64,000 nucleotides of DNA, from the NCBI GenBank assembly GCA_947467345.1, contig CANIHD010000008.1, forward strand, positions 1 through 64,000, given 5' to 3'. Below are positions 1 through 7,115 of the stretch, in pieces. This stretch comes from Alphaproteobacteria bacterium. Lineage in GTDB: Bacteria; Pseudomonadota; Alphaproteobacteria; Micropepsales; Micropepsaceae. A program made the position numbers and the translations under genes. The notes beneath the pieces are model-generated. The model was given only the letters and a program-made list of their open reading frames with translations. It did not search any database and was not told the origin of the DNA. Position 1 is the stretch's first letter; every line of letters starts with the position of its first letter.

Positions 1-139
1 TCTTGAGCGCGATCGCGTACTTTGAGGCCTATCTCGCCGCCGCGTCTCAGCCGCCGGCCGGATTGCGCGAGCAGTTGGCGGCGCTATACACGTTAGAGGA
101 GGCGCGCTGGCGCGGAGTGATAGCGCATGCACTCGAAAT

Positions 140-183
140 TGTGCATGGCGGTGACAAAACCAGCCACTGGAACGCCGGCGAAG
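140..183 (+). repeat. Left terminal inverted repeat of the IS21-type element
   Basis: Matches the reverse complement of 533-576 with a single mismatch (position 178). It begins TGTGCA, consistent with IS21-family ends that start with TG. Confidence 0.8.
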
Positions 184-248
184 TGCTGAGCGAGGCGGCG
201 TAAAAGTCTGCCAGTGGATAGGTTGGTCCTTTTGGGGGTCGACCGGGG

Positions 249-540
249 ATGTATGCCGTGGAGGTATATGCCGCAGTTCGTCGTTTTGTGTTTGTGGAAG
301 GGAGGAGCCAGCGCGAGGCGGGGCGGGTATTTGGTCTGAGCCGCGAGACGGTGGCCAAGATGTGCCTGTTCTCGCTGCCGCCGGGCTACACGCGGACGAA
401 GCCGGTGGGCAAGCCGAAGCTGGGGCCACTGCTGCCAGTGATCGACGCGATCCTGGAGGCGGATCGGACGGCGCCTGTGAAGCAGCGGCATACGGCAAAG
501 CGGATCTTTGAGCGGCTGCGCGATGAGCATGGCTTCGGCG
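249..540 (+). pseudogene. istA: Truncated IS21-family transposase IstA (N-terminal fragment)
   Basis: The ATG at 249 opens a frame with the IstA N-terminus: helix-turn-helix region with SQREAGRVFGLSRETVAKM, then YTRTKPVGKPKLGP and the AKRIFERLRDEHGF segment, all familiar from IS21 transposases. The catalytic DDE domain is absent: after about residue 97 the frame runs straight into the right terminal inverted repeat and stops at 629. The break falls at a short GGCGGC-type microhomology, suggesting an internal deletion. Not expected to be an active transposase. Confidence 0.8.
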
Positions 541-576
541 GCGTTCCAGTGGCTGGTTTTGTCACCGCCATGCACA
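533..576 (-). repeat. Right terminal inverted repeat of the IS21-type element
   Basis: Inverted copy of 140-183. Its inner edge overlaps the last istA-like codons, which marks the deletion junction. Confidence 0.8.
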
Positions 577-836
577 AATCGCCGAGCGCGATGGCCCCCG
601 CGCTGCGTTTCAGTGCTTTTCCGACTTGATTGAGTACCATGTGCCGAAGTTGACGCGGCAGGCGGTTGTCGGGGCGGAGGATGGGCCAATGACGCTCGAG
701 GTGAGGTGGCTGACCTCGGGCGAGACGCAGGCCTGAAAGCCTCCCCAAAAGTTCCCCCGAGGTTCCCCGCCGTCCAGCGCAAGCAGCCCCCCGGAGGGGT
801 GGTTCTCTATAACCCATTGATATGATTGGTTCTTGT

Positions 837-911
837 TGGAGCGGGCGAGGCGATTCGAACGCCCGACCCTAACCTTGGCAAGGTTATGCTCTACCCCTGA
901 GCTACGCCCGC
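837..911 (-). tRNA. tRNA-Gly (GCC)
   Basis: Read on the minus strand the gene folds as a full cloverleaf: acceptor GCGGGCG/CGCCCGC, D arm with AGCTCAGGGGTAGAGC, anticodon loop CTTGCCAAG (anticodon GCC), T arm with GTTCGAATC, discriminator T and an encoded CCA. The 3' end faces the phage-type remnant and the IS21 derivative, the usual side for tRNA-targeted integration. Confidence 0.95.
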
Positions 912-928
912 GTTCCAGCAAGGGGAGG

Positions 929-957
929 CATATTGCCCAGGCGCGCCGAAGATTCAA
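929..957 (-). promoter_or_regulatory. Probable sigma-70 promoter of tRNA-Gly
   Basis: On the minus strand TTGAAT (952-957) and AATATG (929-934) are separated by 17 bases, with the -10 box ending 17 bases before the tRNA 5' end. Prediction from spacing and consensus only. Confidence 0.5.
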
Positions 958-1100
958 GGGGAACCAGGGTTTAGGGCGAATCTCATTTCAGTGGGTATTC
1001 CGGCGGACGGGAGCCGGCCCGGCCCGTCGCCCGTTCAACCGTCGCCCCATCAACCATTGTTTAAGCATGACGGGGCACCATCCGGCTCAACGAGGTGTCT

Positions 1101-1445
1101 ATGAGCGAATCCGCCGCTGACCTGCCACCACGCGTGGTCGACCCGCGCAAGCAAGCGCGTCAGCGCATGCTGCAGGTGGGTAAGATCACCTACAGCGAAG
1201 GCGCGATTTCGCTGGATTGCACGATCCGCGATCTGTCGCGGACCGGCGCGCGCGTCACTATCCCCAAGGGCCAAATCATTCCCACCAAAGTGGTACTGAT
1301 CTATCCGCGGCTGCAAAATGCCTATGAATGCGAAATCGCGTGGATCAGAGCGACGCAATACGGGCTGAAATTTCTCCACATCCACACGCTGAAGGATCTG
1401 TCGGCGCATCTGAAATTCACGATCCGCTTCGGCAATATTCCATAA
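1101..1445 (+). CDS. PilZ domain-containing protein
   Basis: A 114-residue protein that is essentially one PilZ domain, a fold that binds cyclic di-GMP. The N-terminal arginine-rich segment (RKQARQR) and the second motif DLSRTGAR (D-x-S-x-x-G) match the two ligand-binding motifs. No other domain is attached, so it would act as a stand-alone c-di-GMP adaptor. The ATG at 1101 was chosen over an upstream in-frame GTG (1095) because the GAGG at 1092-1095 is well placed for it. A second small PilZ protein and a pilin-like gene lie within 4 kb, which suggests a surface or motility role (inference). Confidence 0.85.
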   Translation: MSESAADLPPRVVDPRKQARQRMLQVGKITYSEGAISLDCTIRDLSRTGARVTIPKGQIIPTKVVLIYPRLQNAYECEIAWIRATQYGLKFLHIHTLKDLSAHLKFTIRFGNIP

Positions 1446-1496
1446 GCCTCGGGGAGGCCGACGCCTAACGCCCGCGAGTGACTTCCTTTGCGCGTC

Positions 1497-3005
1497 CTAG
1501 TTGCGTGGCAGCGCCGTCGCATGCGCGATGACGTGGAAAATGTAATTCTCGTCCACCACGCCGGAGAAAAGATGCGCCCAGGGGCCGCCGGCAAATATCG
1601 CCACGTCCTCGCCGCCATGGGTTTCACCGCCGAATGGCACCAAAGCCTGCTGCTTAAAGTCTAGCGCTGTGGTGTCGACATTGGTGAGGTCGGCGCGTGG
1701 GCTACCATCGCGCGGCGCGCCAGGACCATTGGCGTAGCCGAGCGTGGTGAAGGGCTTGCCGTCGCCGGCGATCACCGGTTTTAAGCTGACATCATTCATC
1801 TTGCCGAGAATCGGATTGTTCCGGCTGGGATAGCCGCTGAGGGTCAGAACATGGCTGTGATCGGCGGTCACGATGATCAGCGTTTCCGCAGGGTTTGTGG
1901 CCGCACGCGCGGCTTGCACAGCGGCGTCGAAGGCTAACGTATCTTCGAGGGCGCGGGCTGCGTTGCCGGCGTGATGCGCGTGGTCGATGCGTGCGCCTTC
2001 CACCATCAGCACAAAGCCGTCGGCGTCTTGCGAAAGATTGGCGATCGCTTTGGTCGTCATCTCGGCCAATGACGGCTCGCCCGCCGGATCGCGGGCGCGG
2101 TCGGCGTCGAATTGCATGTCGTTGCGGTCGAAGAGGCCGAGAACATGATGATGCGTCTTCATATCTAGCGCGTCGAACTGCGCCTTATTCCAGACATAGG
2201 CACCGTCATTGTAGCGCCGTTGCCATTCTTGAATCAGATTACGCCCATCGGTGCGCTCGCCGCGCGTGTTGGCATATTCGGGATCGACCGCATCGGTGGG
2301 CGTCAGCTTATTGCGCCCGGCACCCAGGATCATTTCGAAACCGTCGCCATAGGGCCAGGTCACCAATTGCAGGGCGATGTCGGTGCAGCCTGCCGCCTTC
2401 GCCGCCGCCGGCATCACGGCATCGGATTCCCAGTCGCGATCAGCGGTGTGGGCGTAGGCCGCAGCAGGCGTCGCATGCGTCACGCGCGTAGTGGTGACAA
2501 TGCCCGTCGCGAGCCCCGCATTCTCCGCCATTTCAAATACGGTCCGCACTTCGTTGGCGCGCGCGCTGGCGCAATCGTCCAGTTTCACCGCGCTTGAAAC
2601 GCCGAGCACATCGTTGATGGTTTTCACGCCGGTGGTCATCGCCGTCGCCGATGGCGCCGAGTCCGTCACCTGGCTGTCGTGCGAATAGGTGCGCGAGAAC
2701 GCGCCATAGGGCAGCGTCTCCATATTCAGTTTGTTGCTCACGCCGTCGCGCCCGGCCTTCTGCCCGCCATAGATGCGCGCCGCCGTCACGGTCGAAATAC
2801 CCATGCCATCGCCGACGAAGAGAATGACGTTCTTCGCCCGGCCGGTGTTGGGCTGTTGAGCGGCCTTGATGGCCAGCGCCGCTTGGGCGTCGCGAAAATA
2901 GGGGTCGTTCGCCTGCGGCAGATTTTGGGCGTTGGGATTTTGGGCGTTGGCGGCGCCGAGTGAGCAAATCGTTACGGCAAAGATCACGGCGAATTCTGTG
3001 CGCAT
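1497..3005 (-). CDS. Alkaline phosphatase (PhoA superfamily), secreted
   Basis: A 502-residue phosphomonoesterase that would release phosphate from organic esters in the periplasm. The start at 3005 gives a clean Sec signal peptide (MRTEFAVIFAVTICSLGAANA). Metal and catalytic motifs are in order: DGMG (about 66-69), TDSAPSATA with the nucleophile Ser at about 116, VEGARIDHAHH in the middle, and VTADHSH near the C-terminus. The length fits the family. The frame is open 156 bases further upstream, but that extension has no signal-like features. No phosphate transport genes are adjacent, so it appears to be transcribed alone. Confidence 0.88.
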   Translation of the reverse strand: MRTEFAVIFAVTICSLGAANAQNPNAQNLPQANDPYFRDAQAALAIKAAQQPNTGRAKNVILFVGDGMGISTVTAARIYGGQKAGRDGVSNKLNMETLPYGAFSRTYSHDSQVTDSAPSATAMTTGVKTINDVLGVSSAVKLDDCASARANEVRTVFEMAENAGLATGIVTTTRVTHATPAAAYAHTADRDWESDAVMPAAAKAAGCTDIALQLVTWPYGDGFEMILGAGRNKLTPTDAVDPEYANTRGERTDGRNLIQEWQRRYNDGAYVWNKAQFDALDMKTHHHVLGLFDRNDMQFDADRARDPAGEPSLAEMTTKAIANLSQDADGFVLMVEGARIDHAHHAGNAARALEDTLAFDAAVQAARAATNPAETLIIVTADHSHVLTLSGYPSRNNPILGKMNDVSLKPVIAGDGKPFTTLGYANGPGAPRDGSPRADLTNVDTTALDFKQQALVPFGGETHGGEDVAIFAGGPWAHLFSGVVDENYIFHVIAHATALPRN

Positions 3006-3230
3006 AGGAAACTCGATTGGATTCGCAAACCAAGATACCGCAGCCGGACGACGGACGCATGACATCGCGTTCAGCGTTGAGAAATTCCGGCCTGATGCCG
3101 CGTTCCGAACACGGACTAGGCCCTGTTCTGCCTGTCCGCTAGAGCCGCGATTTTGCTGCAAAATCTACAGAAACGAACATTTAAGGAAAGCCCTCTAGTG
3201 CGCGCCTCGTGTTCACCTTCGGAGCGTAAG

Positions 3231-3623
3231 ATGACTTCTCTCCCGCGCAACGCACGGCAAAAAGGCTTTACGCTCGTCGAGCTGATGGTCGTGGTCACGA
3301 TCATCGGAATTTTGGCGGCAATCGCCGTGCCCCGGGTTTTTACCTATATCCGGACAAGCGCGACGGCTGAAGTCGCTCAAACATCGAGCGCGATTGCTGC
3401 TGCCATCAGCGGCTATGCGCAATCGCAGCTCAAAACCCCTGCTGCTCTAAAACTCGAAATCGATGGTAGAACCGTTTTGGCAGGCGGCAGCGGCACGTTG
3501 TCGGCGCTCATTCCGCAAATTCAGGTTTCGCCTGGCTCCGGCAAATTAACCAGCGCGCCTGACGCGGAAAGATCGGTCACGGTGACGGGCACTGCATTGC
3601 CGTCAAAGCGCAGTTCGCCATGA
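3231..3623 (+). CDS. Type IV pilin-like / pseudopilin protein with prepilin signal
   Basis: The 130-residue product begins with a short basic leader ending in KG, followed by FTLVELMVVVTIIGILAAIA: the class III (prepilin) signal, with cleavage after Gly12, Phe at mature position 1 and Glu at position 5. The rest is short and low in hydrophobicity with no cysteine pair. A GGAG at 3221 fits the ATG at 3231. No prepilin peptidase or pilus motor gene is in view. The C-terminal tail (SKRSSP) is unusual and another frame stays open beyond it to 3739, so a 3' frameshift is possible but unproven. Confidence 0.75.
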   Translation: MTSLPRNARQKGFTLVELMVVVTIIGILAAIAVPRVFTYIRTSATAEVAQTSSAIAAAISGYAQSQLKTPAALKLEIDGRTVLAGGSGTLSALIPQIQVSPGSGKLTSAPDAERSVTVTGTALPSKRSSP

Positions 3624-3762
3624 AGCTCAACTTCATAGCGTCTTTCACGCCGTCGCTCCTGGGGAAACCCGAGAGTCATCTTGCTGGTTCCGGTAAGTTC
3701 TTGCTCAGGATGCGCGTCCGTTGGTTAACGGACATCTAAGCGGCTCCTAAACCTAGGTCATT

Positions 3763-4377
3763 TCAGGGGCTGAGGCGCACGAGGCGTTTCACGCTGAAAG
3801 TTCCGATGGGATGGCCGTCATTATTCTGCGAAATCGGGCCACAAACCCCCGTGGTCGAAGCCATGCCGGCACAGAAGCCTAGTTCGTAGGAGCCAATTTC
3901 CTGCGTGAGGCCGGAAAGAATAGGCAACGTGCTTTGACCGCCGGGAAATGTTCCCGTCATTTTAAGATGGCCGCTGTACGTGTGCCGCGTCGGATCCGGG
4001 TCCACCGCGCCGGTCATGGCGATATCCAGAAAGTAACTGGCGCTTTCCTCCGGATAGGTGAAGTGGCGCAAGTTCGAAATCTCGTTGAGATAGAGCTGCA
4101 GGGTCGCTGCCTTGTCGGTGTCCTTAACGCCCCTCGTCGGAAGGCATTTGTCGCTCTCTGCACAGAGTCCATCTTCCGCCACGCGGCTTAAGGCATAGTT
4201 GAAATGCCCCTGTATGGCCCAATAGGCGCGAATTTCCCCCAGTTGTGCTTCTACCGCGCGGCTCTCCAAAACGATGGCGTGGTTCATCAGGGCAGCAAAC
4301 GATAACGTCGCCGCCAACCCAATGACCGCAACGGCAATCATTACATTGCTCTTTTGCCCATTGCGCTGCGCGCTCAT
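3763..4377 (-). CDS. Hypothetical single-span membrane protein, possibly pilus-associated
   Basis: A 204-residue protein with a short cytoplasmic N-terminus, one transmembrane helix (about residues 13-33) and a long extracytoplasmic domain containing four cysteines (CAESDKC and CAGMASTTGVC), which could form disulfides. It has no prepilin cleavage motif before the helix, so it is not a standard minor pilin although the layout is similar to PilX-type proteins. It converges with the pilin-like gene. The start at 4377 was chosen because the upstream in-frame extension is not protein-like. I do not recognise a family. Confidence 0.6.
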   Translation of the reverse strand: MSAQRNGQKSNVMIAVAVIGLAATLSFAALMNHAIVLESRAVEAQLGEIRAYWAIQGHFNYALSRVAEDGLCAESDKCLPTRGVKDTDKAATLQLYLNEISNLRHFTYPEESASYFLDIAMTGAVDPDPTRHTYSGHLKMTGTFPGGQSTLPILSGLTQEIGSYELGFCAGMASTTGVCGPISQNNDGHPIGTFSVKRLVRLSP

Positions 4378-4602
4378 GGATCGGTCTCGTCGCGGCTGAA
4401 GCCCTCCTGCCTGCGCAACATATGGTCCGCCCAATAGAGAACTACTGCGGTGCTTAGAGTATTGGGTGCGTGGTTTACCGCTCGTAAACCGTGGCGCTTT
4501 TCGATTGCCGCCTAGCGTCGAATTAACGCATCAGACTGCGGTCGCCGACCTTGGCGTCCAGCCATTTTTGCAGCGTCCCCAGATCGCCGGCATCGGCCAC
4601 CC

Positions 4603-4845
4603 TTACACCGCAAAACTGACGCCGGCCCGCACCACAACCAGCCTGGCCATATCGCCGTTTTCAAGGGAGAGCTCGACTTTTGTGCCCAACGTCGGCGGGC
4701 TGTCCAGGATCAGCAATGCGCCGGTTTCCGAGAGATCGGCGATGCGCGCGCGGCGATATTCGCCGGAAAAGCGCAATTCGGCCCGCACGTTCATCGTATG
4801 ACGTTCGGCACGGCGTCGCTCATCTCGCAGCCGCTCGCTATACAT
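4603..4845 (-). CDS. Small PilZ domain protein, probably shortened by a frameshift
   Basis: The 80-residue product has the PilZ motifs RRRAER (RxxxR) and DLSETGA (DxSxxG) and a strong ribosome site (AAGGGGGAA). It stops just after the AGVSF strand that in PilZ domains precedes the C-terminal helix. One base change in frame at about 4610 would continue it as GVRVADAGDLGTLQKW and so on to a stop at 4523-4525, adding a plausible C-terminal helix and filling the otherwise empty gap. Either a real truncation or an assembly error. Function would be c-di-GMP sensing. Confidence 0.7.
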   Translation of the reverse strand: MYSERLRDERRRAERHTMNVRAELRFSGEYRRARIADLSETGALLILDSPPTLGTKVELSLENGDMARLVVVRAGVSFAV

Positions 4846-4961
4846 AGAAAATTCCCCCTTGGCGGGCGGAGGATGGAGGCGGCCGGTTAACGGGTGCTAA
4901 ACATACGGTTCCCATCGCGTGGCGTGGTGAAGACGGTCAGGTTAAAGAAAGGTTTTCACTA

Positions 4962-5534
4962 ATGGTACCTGACCGGGAATGCGGCGCCTGCACGGTTTGC
5001 TGTGTCGCTCTTCCGATCGACAGCGAGGAAATCCAGAAAGCGCCCGGCATTGCTTGCCGCCATTGCCAAAGCGGGGGCGGGTGCGGCGTCTACGAAACGC
5101 GCCCCAATGTTTGCCGAATCTATCATTGCGGTTGGCGCCAGATGCGCGAACTCGACGAGATGTGGCGGCCTGATCTCAGCGACGTGCTGATCGAATTGCA
5201 CAACGATGCTATTCCGGTGGCGTATACAAGACGTCCCGCTGTTCGGCTCTATGTTCTCAGCGATCCGCAAATCGTTTTAAAGCGCGGCTTCGTGAGTCTG
5301 GTGGTGAGGCTGGTCGCGAACAATATTCCCACGTCGCTCAGCGTCATGGGGCCGCGGGGATGTTATCCCGCCGTGACGTTCCTGAACGATCTCACCCGAG
5401 TCGCTTCATATGCCGGCGACGAGCGCGGTGTCTCCCGCGCCATGGGTGAGATGATGGCCGCGCTCGCCGGCTATGAATATAGCCCGGCGGTTTTCAAACA
5501 TTCCGGCAATCGCACCGATTTGCCAGAAGGTTAG
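4962..5534 (+). CDS. YkgJ-family cysteine cluster protein
   Basis: A 190-residue protein with the cysteine pattern of the YkgJ/zinc- or iron-chelating domain: CGACTVCC near the N-terminus, then CRHC, CGVYETRPNVCRIYHC. These residues would hold a metal or iron-sulfur centre; the biochemical role of the family is not settled. The C-terminal half has no recognisable domain. It stands alone on the plus strand and converges with the MmgE/PrpD gene with ten bases between stops. Confidence 0.8.
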   Translation: MVPDRECGACTVCCVALPIDSEEIQKAPGIACRHCQSGGGCGVYETRPNVCRIYHCGWRQMRELDEMWRPDLSDVLIELHNDAIPVAYTRRPAVRLYVLSDPQIVLKRGFVSLVVRLVANNIPTSLSVMGPRGCYPAVTFLNDLTRVASYAGDERGVSRAMGEMMAALAGYEYSPAVFKHSGNRTDLPEG

Positions 5535-5544
5535 AAGCGCCGCT

Positions 5545-6897
5545 TTAGCCCTGCCAGCGGATCGAGGCGCGGCAGATTTCCGCTGCGTCCGGCAATTTCG
5601 CAACGTCCCAGCACAGGCTCAGCAATTTGGCGGTGGTCGATTTACCGATGATGGGTTCGCAGAGTCCGCGGAATTTCGCTTCCAGATCGGCATCGCTCAT
5701 CGGGCGTTCCAAACTGCCAATGGCGTGGGGCACATGCTTCTCCAGCGTGCGTCCATCCTTCAGCACGATGCGTACATAGGATTCATCGTCGCGCAGCGAT
5801 TTGTCGATCGTTGCCTCAACGCGGTCGCGAAGCGCCATGACTGTGGGATCTTTGACGCGTGCATCGCTATATTCGTTCTCGCCGGCGGCGCCCTCGATCA
5901 CCGCTACGGCAACCGAATGGAACACGCTGAACTTTCCTTCCAAACCGACTTGCGGCGTGCGTTTGCCGGTTAATTCCAGAACCAGCGGCGCAACGCGCAG
6001 TTCGATTTTCTCGACCTCATCGCCGGTCAGCCCATTTTCCTTCTTCAGCTGAATGGCGCCGTCGATGGAGGGATGAATTACGATGCCGCAAGCAAACGGC
6101 TTGTAGGAATTAAGCGCGGCTTCGAAGCGCGTGCCCAGCCCTTCGGTGATCTCGTCGAAATTGCGCCTGGTCGACATGACATGAGCAAAGCCGCGCGGCG
6201 CTTCCAGTACGCGATTGGAGCTGGTGAAATTCTGCTTCGCCAGAATTGCCGACATCAATCCGTTTTGCGCCGCGCGTCCGGGATGGAAACTCTTGCACAT
6301 GGTGCCGAACATTTCGCGGAAGCCTGACGATTGCGTGCCGGCAATGCCAAGTGCCCAGATCATCTGCTGTTCGTTGAGGCCGAGAATTTTTCCCGCTGCT
6401 GCTGCCGCGCCGAAAACGCCCGCCGTGCCGGTGATGTGCCAGCCGACATCGTAATGTTCAGGATAGACGGAATTGCCGATGCGGCATTCCACTTCGACGC
6501 CCAGGATGAAAGCGTGCAGCAATTCTTCGCCGGAGATCGGCATGTGCTCAGCCAGTGCAAACAATGCCGACGCTACGGGACCCGAAGGATGGATGATGGT
6601 CTTCAGATGGGTGTCGTCAAAATCGAAGACATGGCTGGAAATGCCGTTCAGAAGGGCGGCGTGGAAGATATCCAGTTTTTCCTCGCGTCCCAGCACGCTG
6701 GCCACTGCCGGTCCGGAGAACGGCGCCAAGGCCGCCAGGGCCCGGTCCACCGTTTCGTGCCGCGCCGCGCCCACCGCGCAGCCCAGCCAATTGAGGATGG
6801 AACGTATGCCCGATTGCCGGACAGGCTCGGGAATCTCCGCCGCGCGTGAATTGACGACATAGCGCGCGAGTATGCGGGTGACTTCCATCGTGGACAT
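5545..6897 (-). CDS. MmgE/PrpD family protein (2-methylcitrate dehydratase-like), copy 1
   Basis: A 450-residue member of the MmgE/PrpD family, which includes 2-methylcitrate dehydratase and cis-aconitate decarboxylase. Family signatures seen: the helical N-terminal domain with LNWLGCAVGAARHETV, HVFDFDDTH, HPSGPVASALFALAE, GTQSSGFREMFGTM, and CKSFHPGRAAQNG. These are well conserved, but the family contains many unassigned substrates. It is the last gene of a minus-strand group with an ABC importer and a second paralogue, so it probably acts on the imported organic acid or its derivative (inference) rather than in propionate metabolism. Confidence 0.88.
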   Translation of the reverse strand: MSTMEVTRILARYVVNSRAAEIPEPVRQSGIRSILNWLGCAVGAARHETVDRALAALAPFSGPAVASVLGREEKLDIFHAALLNGISSHVFDFDDTHLKTIIHPSGPVASALFALAEHMPISGEELLHAFILGVEVECRIGNSVYPEHYDVGWHITGTAGVFGAAAAAGKILGLNEQQMIWALGIAGTQSSGFREMFGTMCKSFHPGRAAQNGLMSAILAKQNFTSSNRVLEAPRGFAHVMSTRRNFDEITEGLGTRFEAALNSYKPFACGIVIHPSIDGAIQLKKENGLTGDEVEKIELRVAPLVLELTGKRTPQVGLEGKFSVFHSVAVAVIEGAAGENEYSDARVKDPTVMALRDRVEATIDKSLRDDESYVRIVLKDGRTLEKHVPHAIGSLERPMSDADLEAKFRGLCEPIIGKSTTAKLLSLCWDVAKLPDAAEICRASIRWQG

Positions 6898-7011
6898 CCT
6901 TCTTGGGGCACGCGGCTTTTGCCGCGTTTTCCCCGTCCGGACAATCCAAAACTTGATGGAAGGCCGCCGTTTTACTTGCCGCCGCCCTAAGGTGCCCGCC
7001 TTAGCGGACCT

Positions 7012-7107
7012 CATGGTTCGAGACGGTCGCTTCGCGACCTCCTCACCATGAGGATTTAGCTTACCCTCATCCTGAGGAGCGCCGCAGGCGCGTCTCGAAG
7101 GATGAGG
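7012..7107. repeat. REP-like foldback repeat, copy A
   Basis: Intergenic palindromic repeat. TTCGAGACG at 7017-7025 pairs with CGTCTCGAA at 7091-7099, and CCTCATCC (7065-7072) pairs with GGATGAGG (7100-7107); CTCACCATGAGG lies inside. The same arrangement recurs at 35611-35710 and, rearranged, at 18344-18582. Here it separates the two MmgE/PrpD genes. Confidence 0.8.
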
Positions 7108-7115
7108 CCGAAATC

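Larger units (their letters stand above)
140..576 (+). mobile_element. Deletion derivative of an IS21-family insertion sequence (437 bp, MITE-like)
   Basis: The element has near-identical long terminal inverted repeats beginning TGTGCATGGCGG (38 matching bases, then one mismatch and five more matches) at 140-183 and 533-576. Between them is only a leader and the first ~97 codons of an IstA-type transposase; the rest of istA and all of istB are missing. The flanks carry AAT on both sides (137-139 and 577-579; AAAT if the terminal base is shared), a plausible short target duplication. IS21 elements usually duplicate 4-8 bp. Because both ends are kept, it could still be mobilised in trans by a full-length relative (inference). 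Confidence 0.75.
1..736 (+). pseudogene. Interrupted phage-type gene (C-terminal part; possibly terminase small subunit-like)
   Basis: The reading frame open at the left edge runs to base 139, is interrupted by the IS21-type element at 140-576, and resumes at 580 to a TGA at 734-736. Removing 440 bases (140-579, one copy of the flanking AAT included) joins the halves in one frame, through ...ALE-IAERDGPRAAF... to the ending ...SGETQA. The tail (EYHVPKLTRQAVVGAEDG followed by a short beta-like stretch) resembles the C-termini of small-terminase-like phage proteins, but that identification is tentative. The 5' end lies outside the window. Its position beside the 3' end of a tRNA gene fits a decayed integrated element. 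Confidence 0.5.

Noticed and set aside
93-817. Several overlapping minus-strand frames across the IS21 derivative
   Set aside because: They read through the inverted repeats and lack ribosome sites; repeat sequence alone generates them.
5530-5550. Small palindrome AAGCGCCGCTT between convergent genes as a bidirectional terminator
   Set aside because: Five base pairs with no loop room or T-runs; too weak to call.
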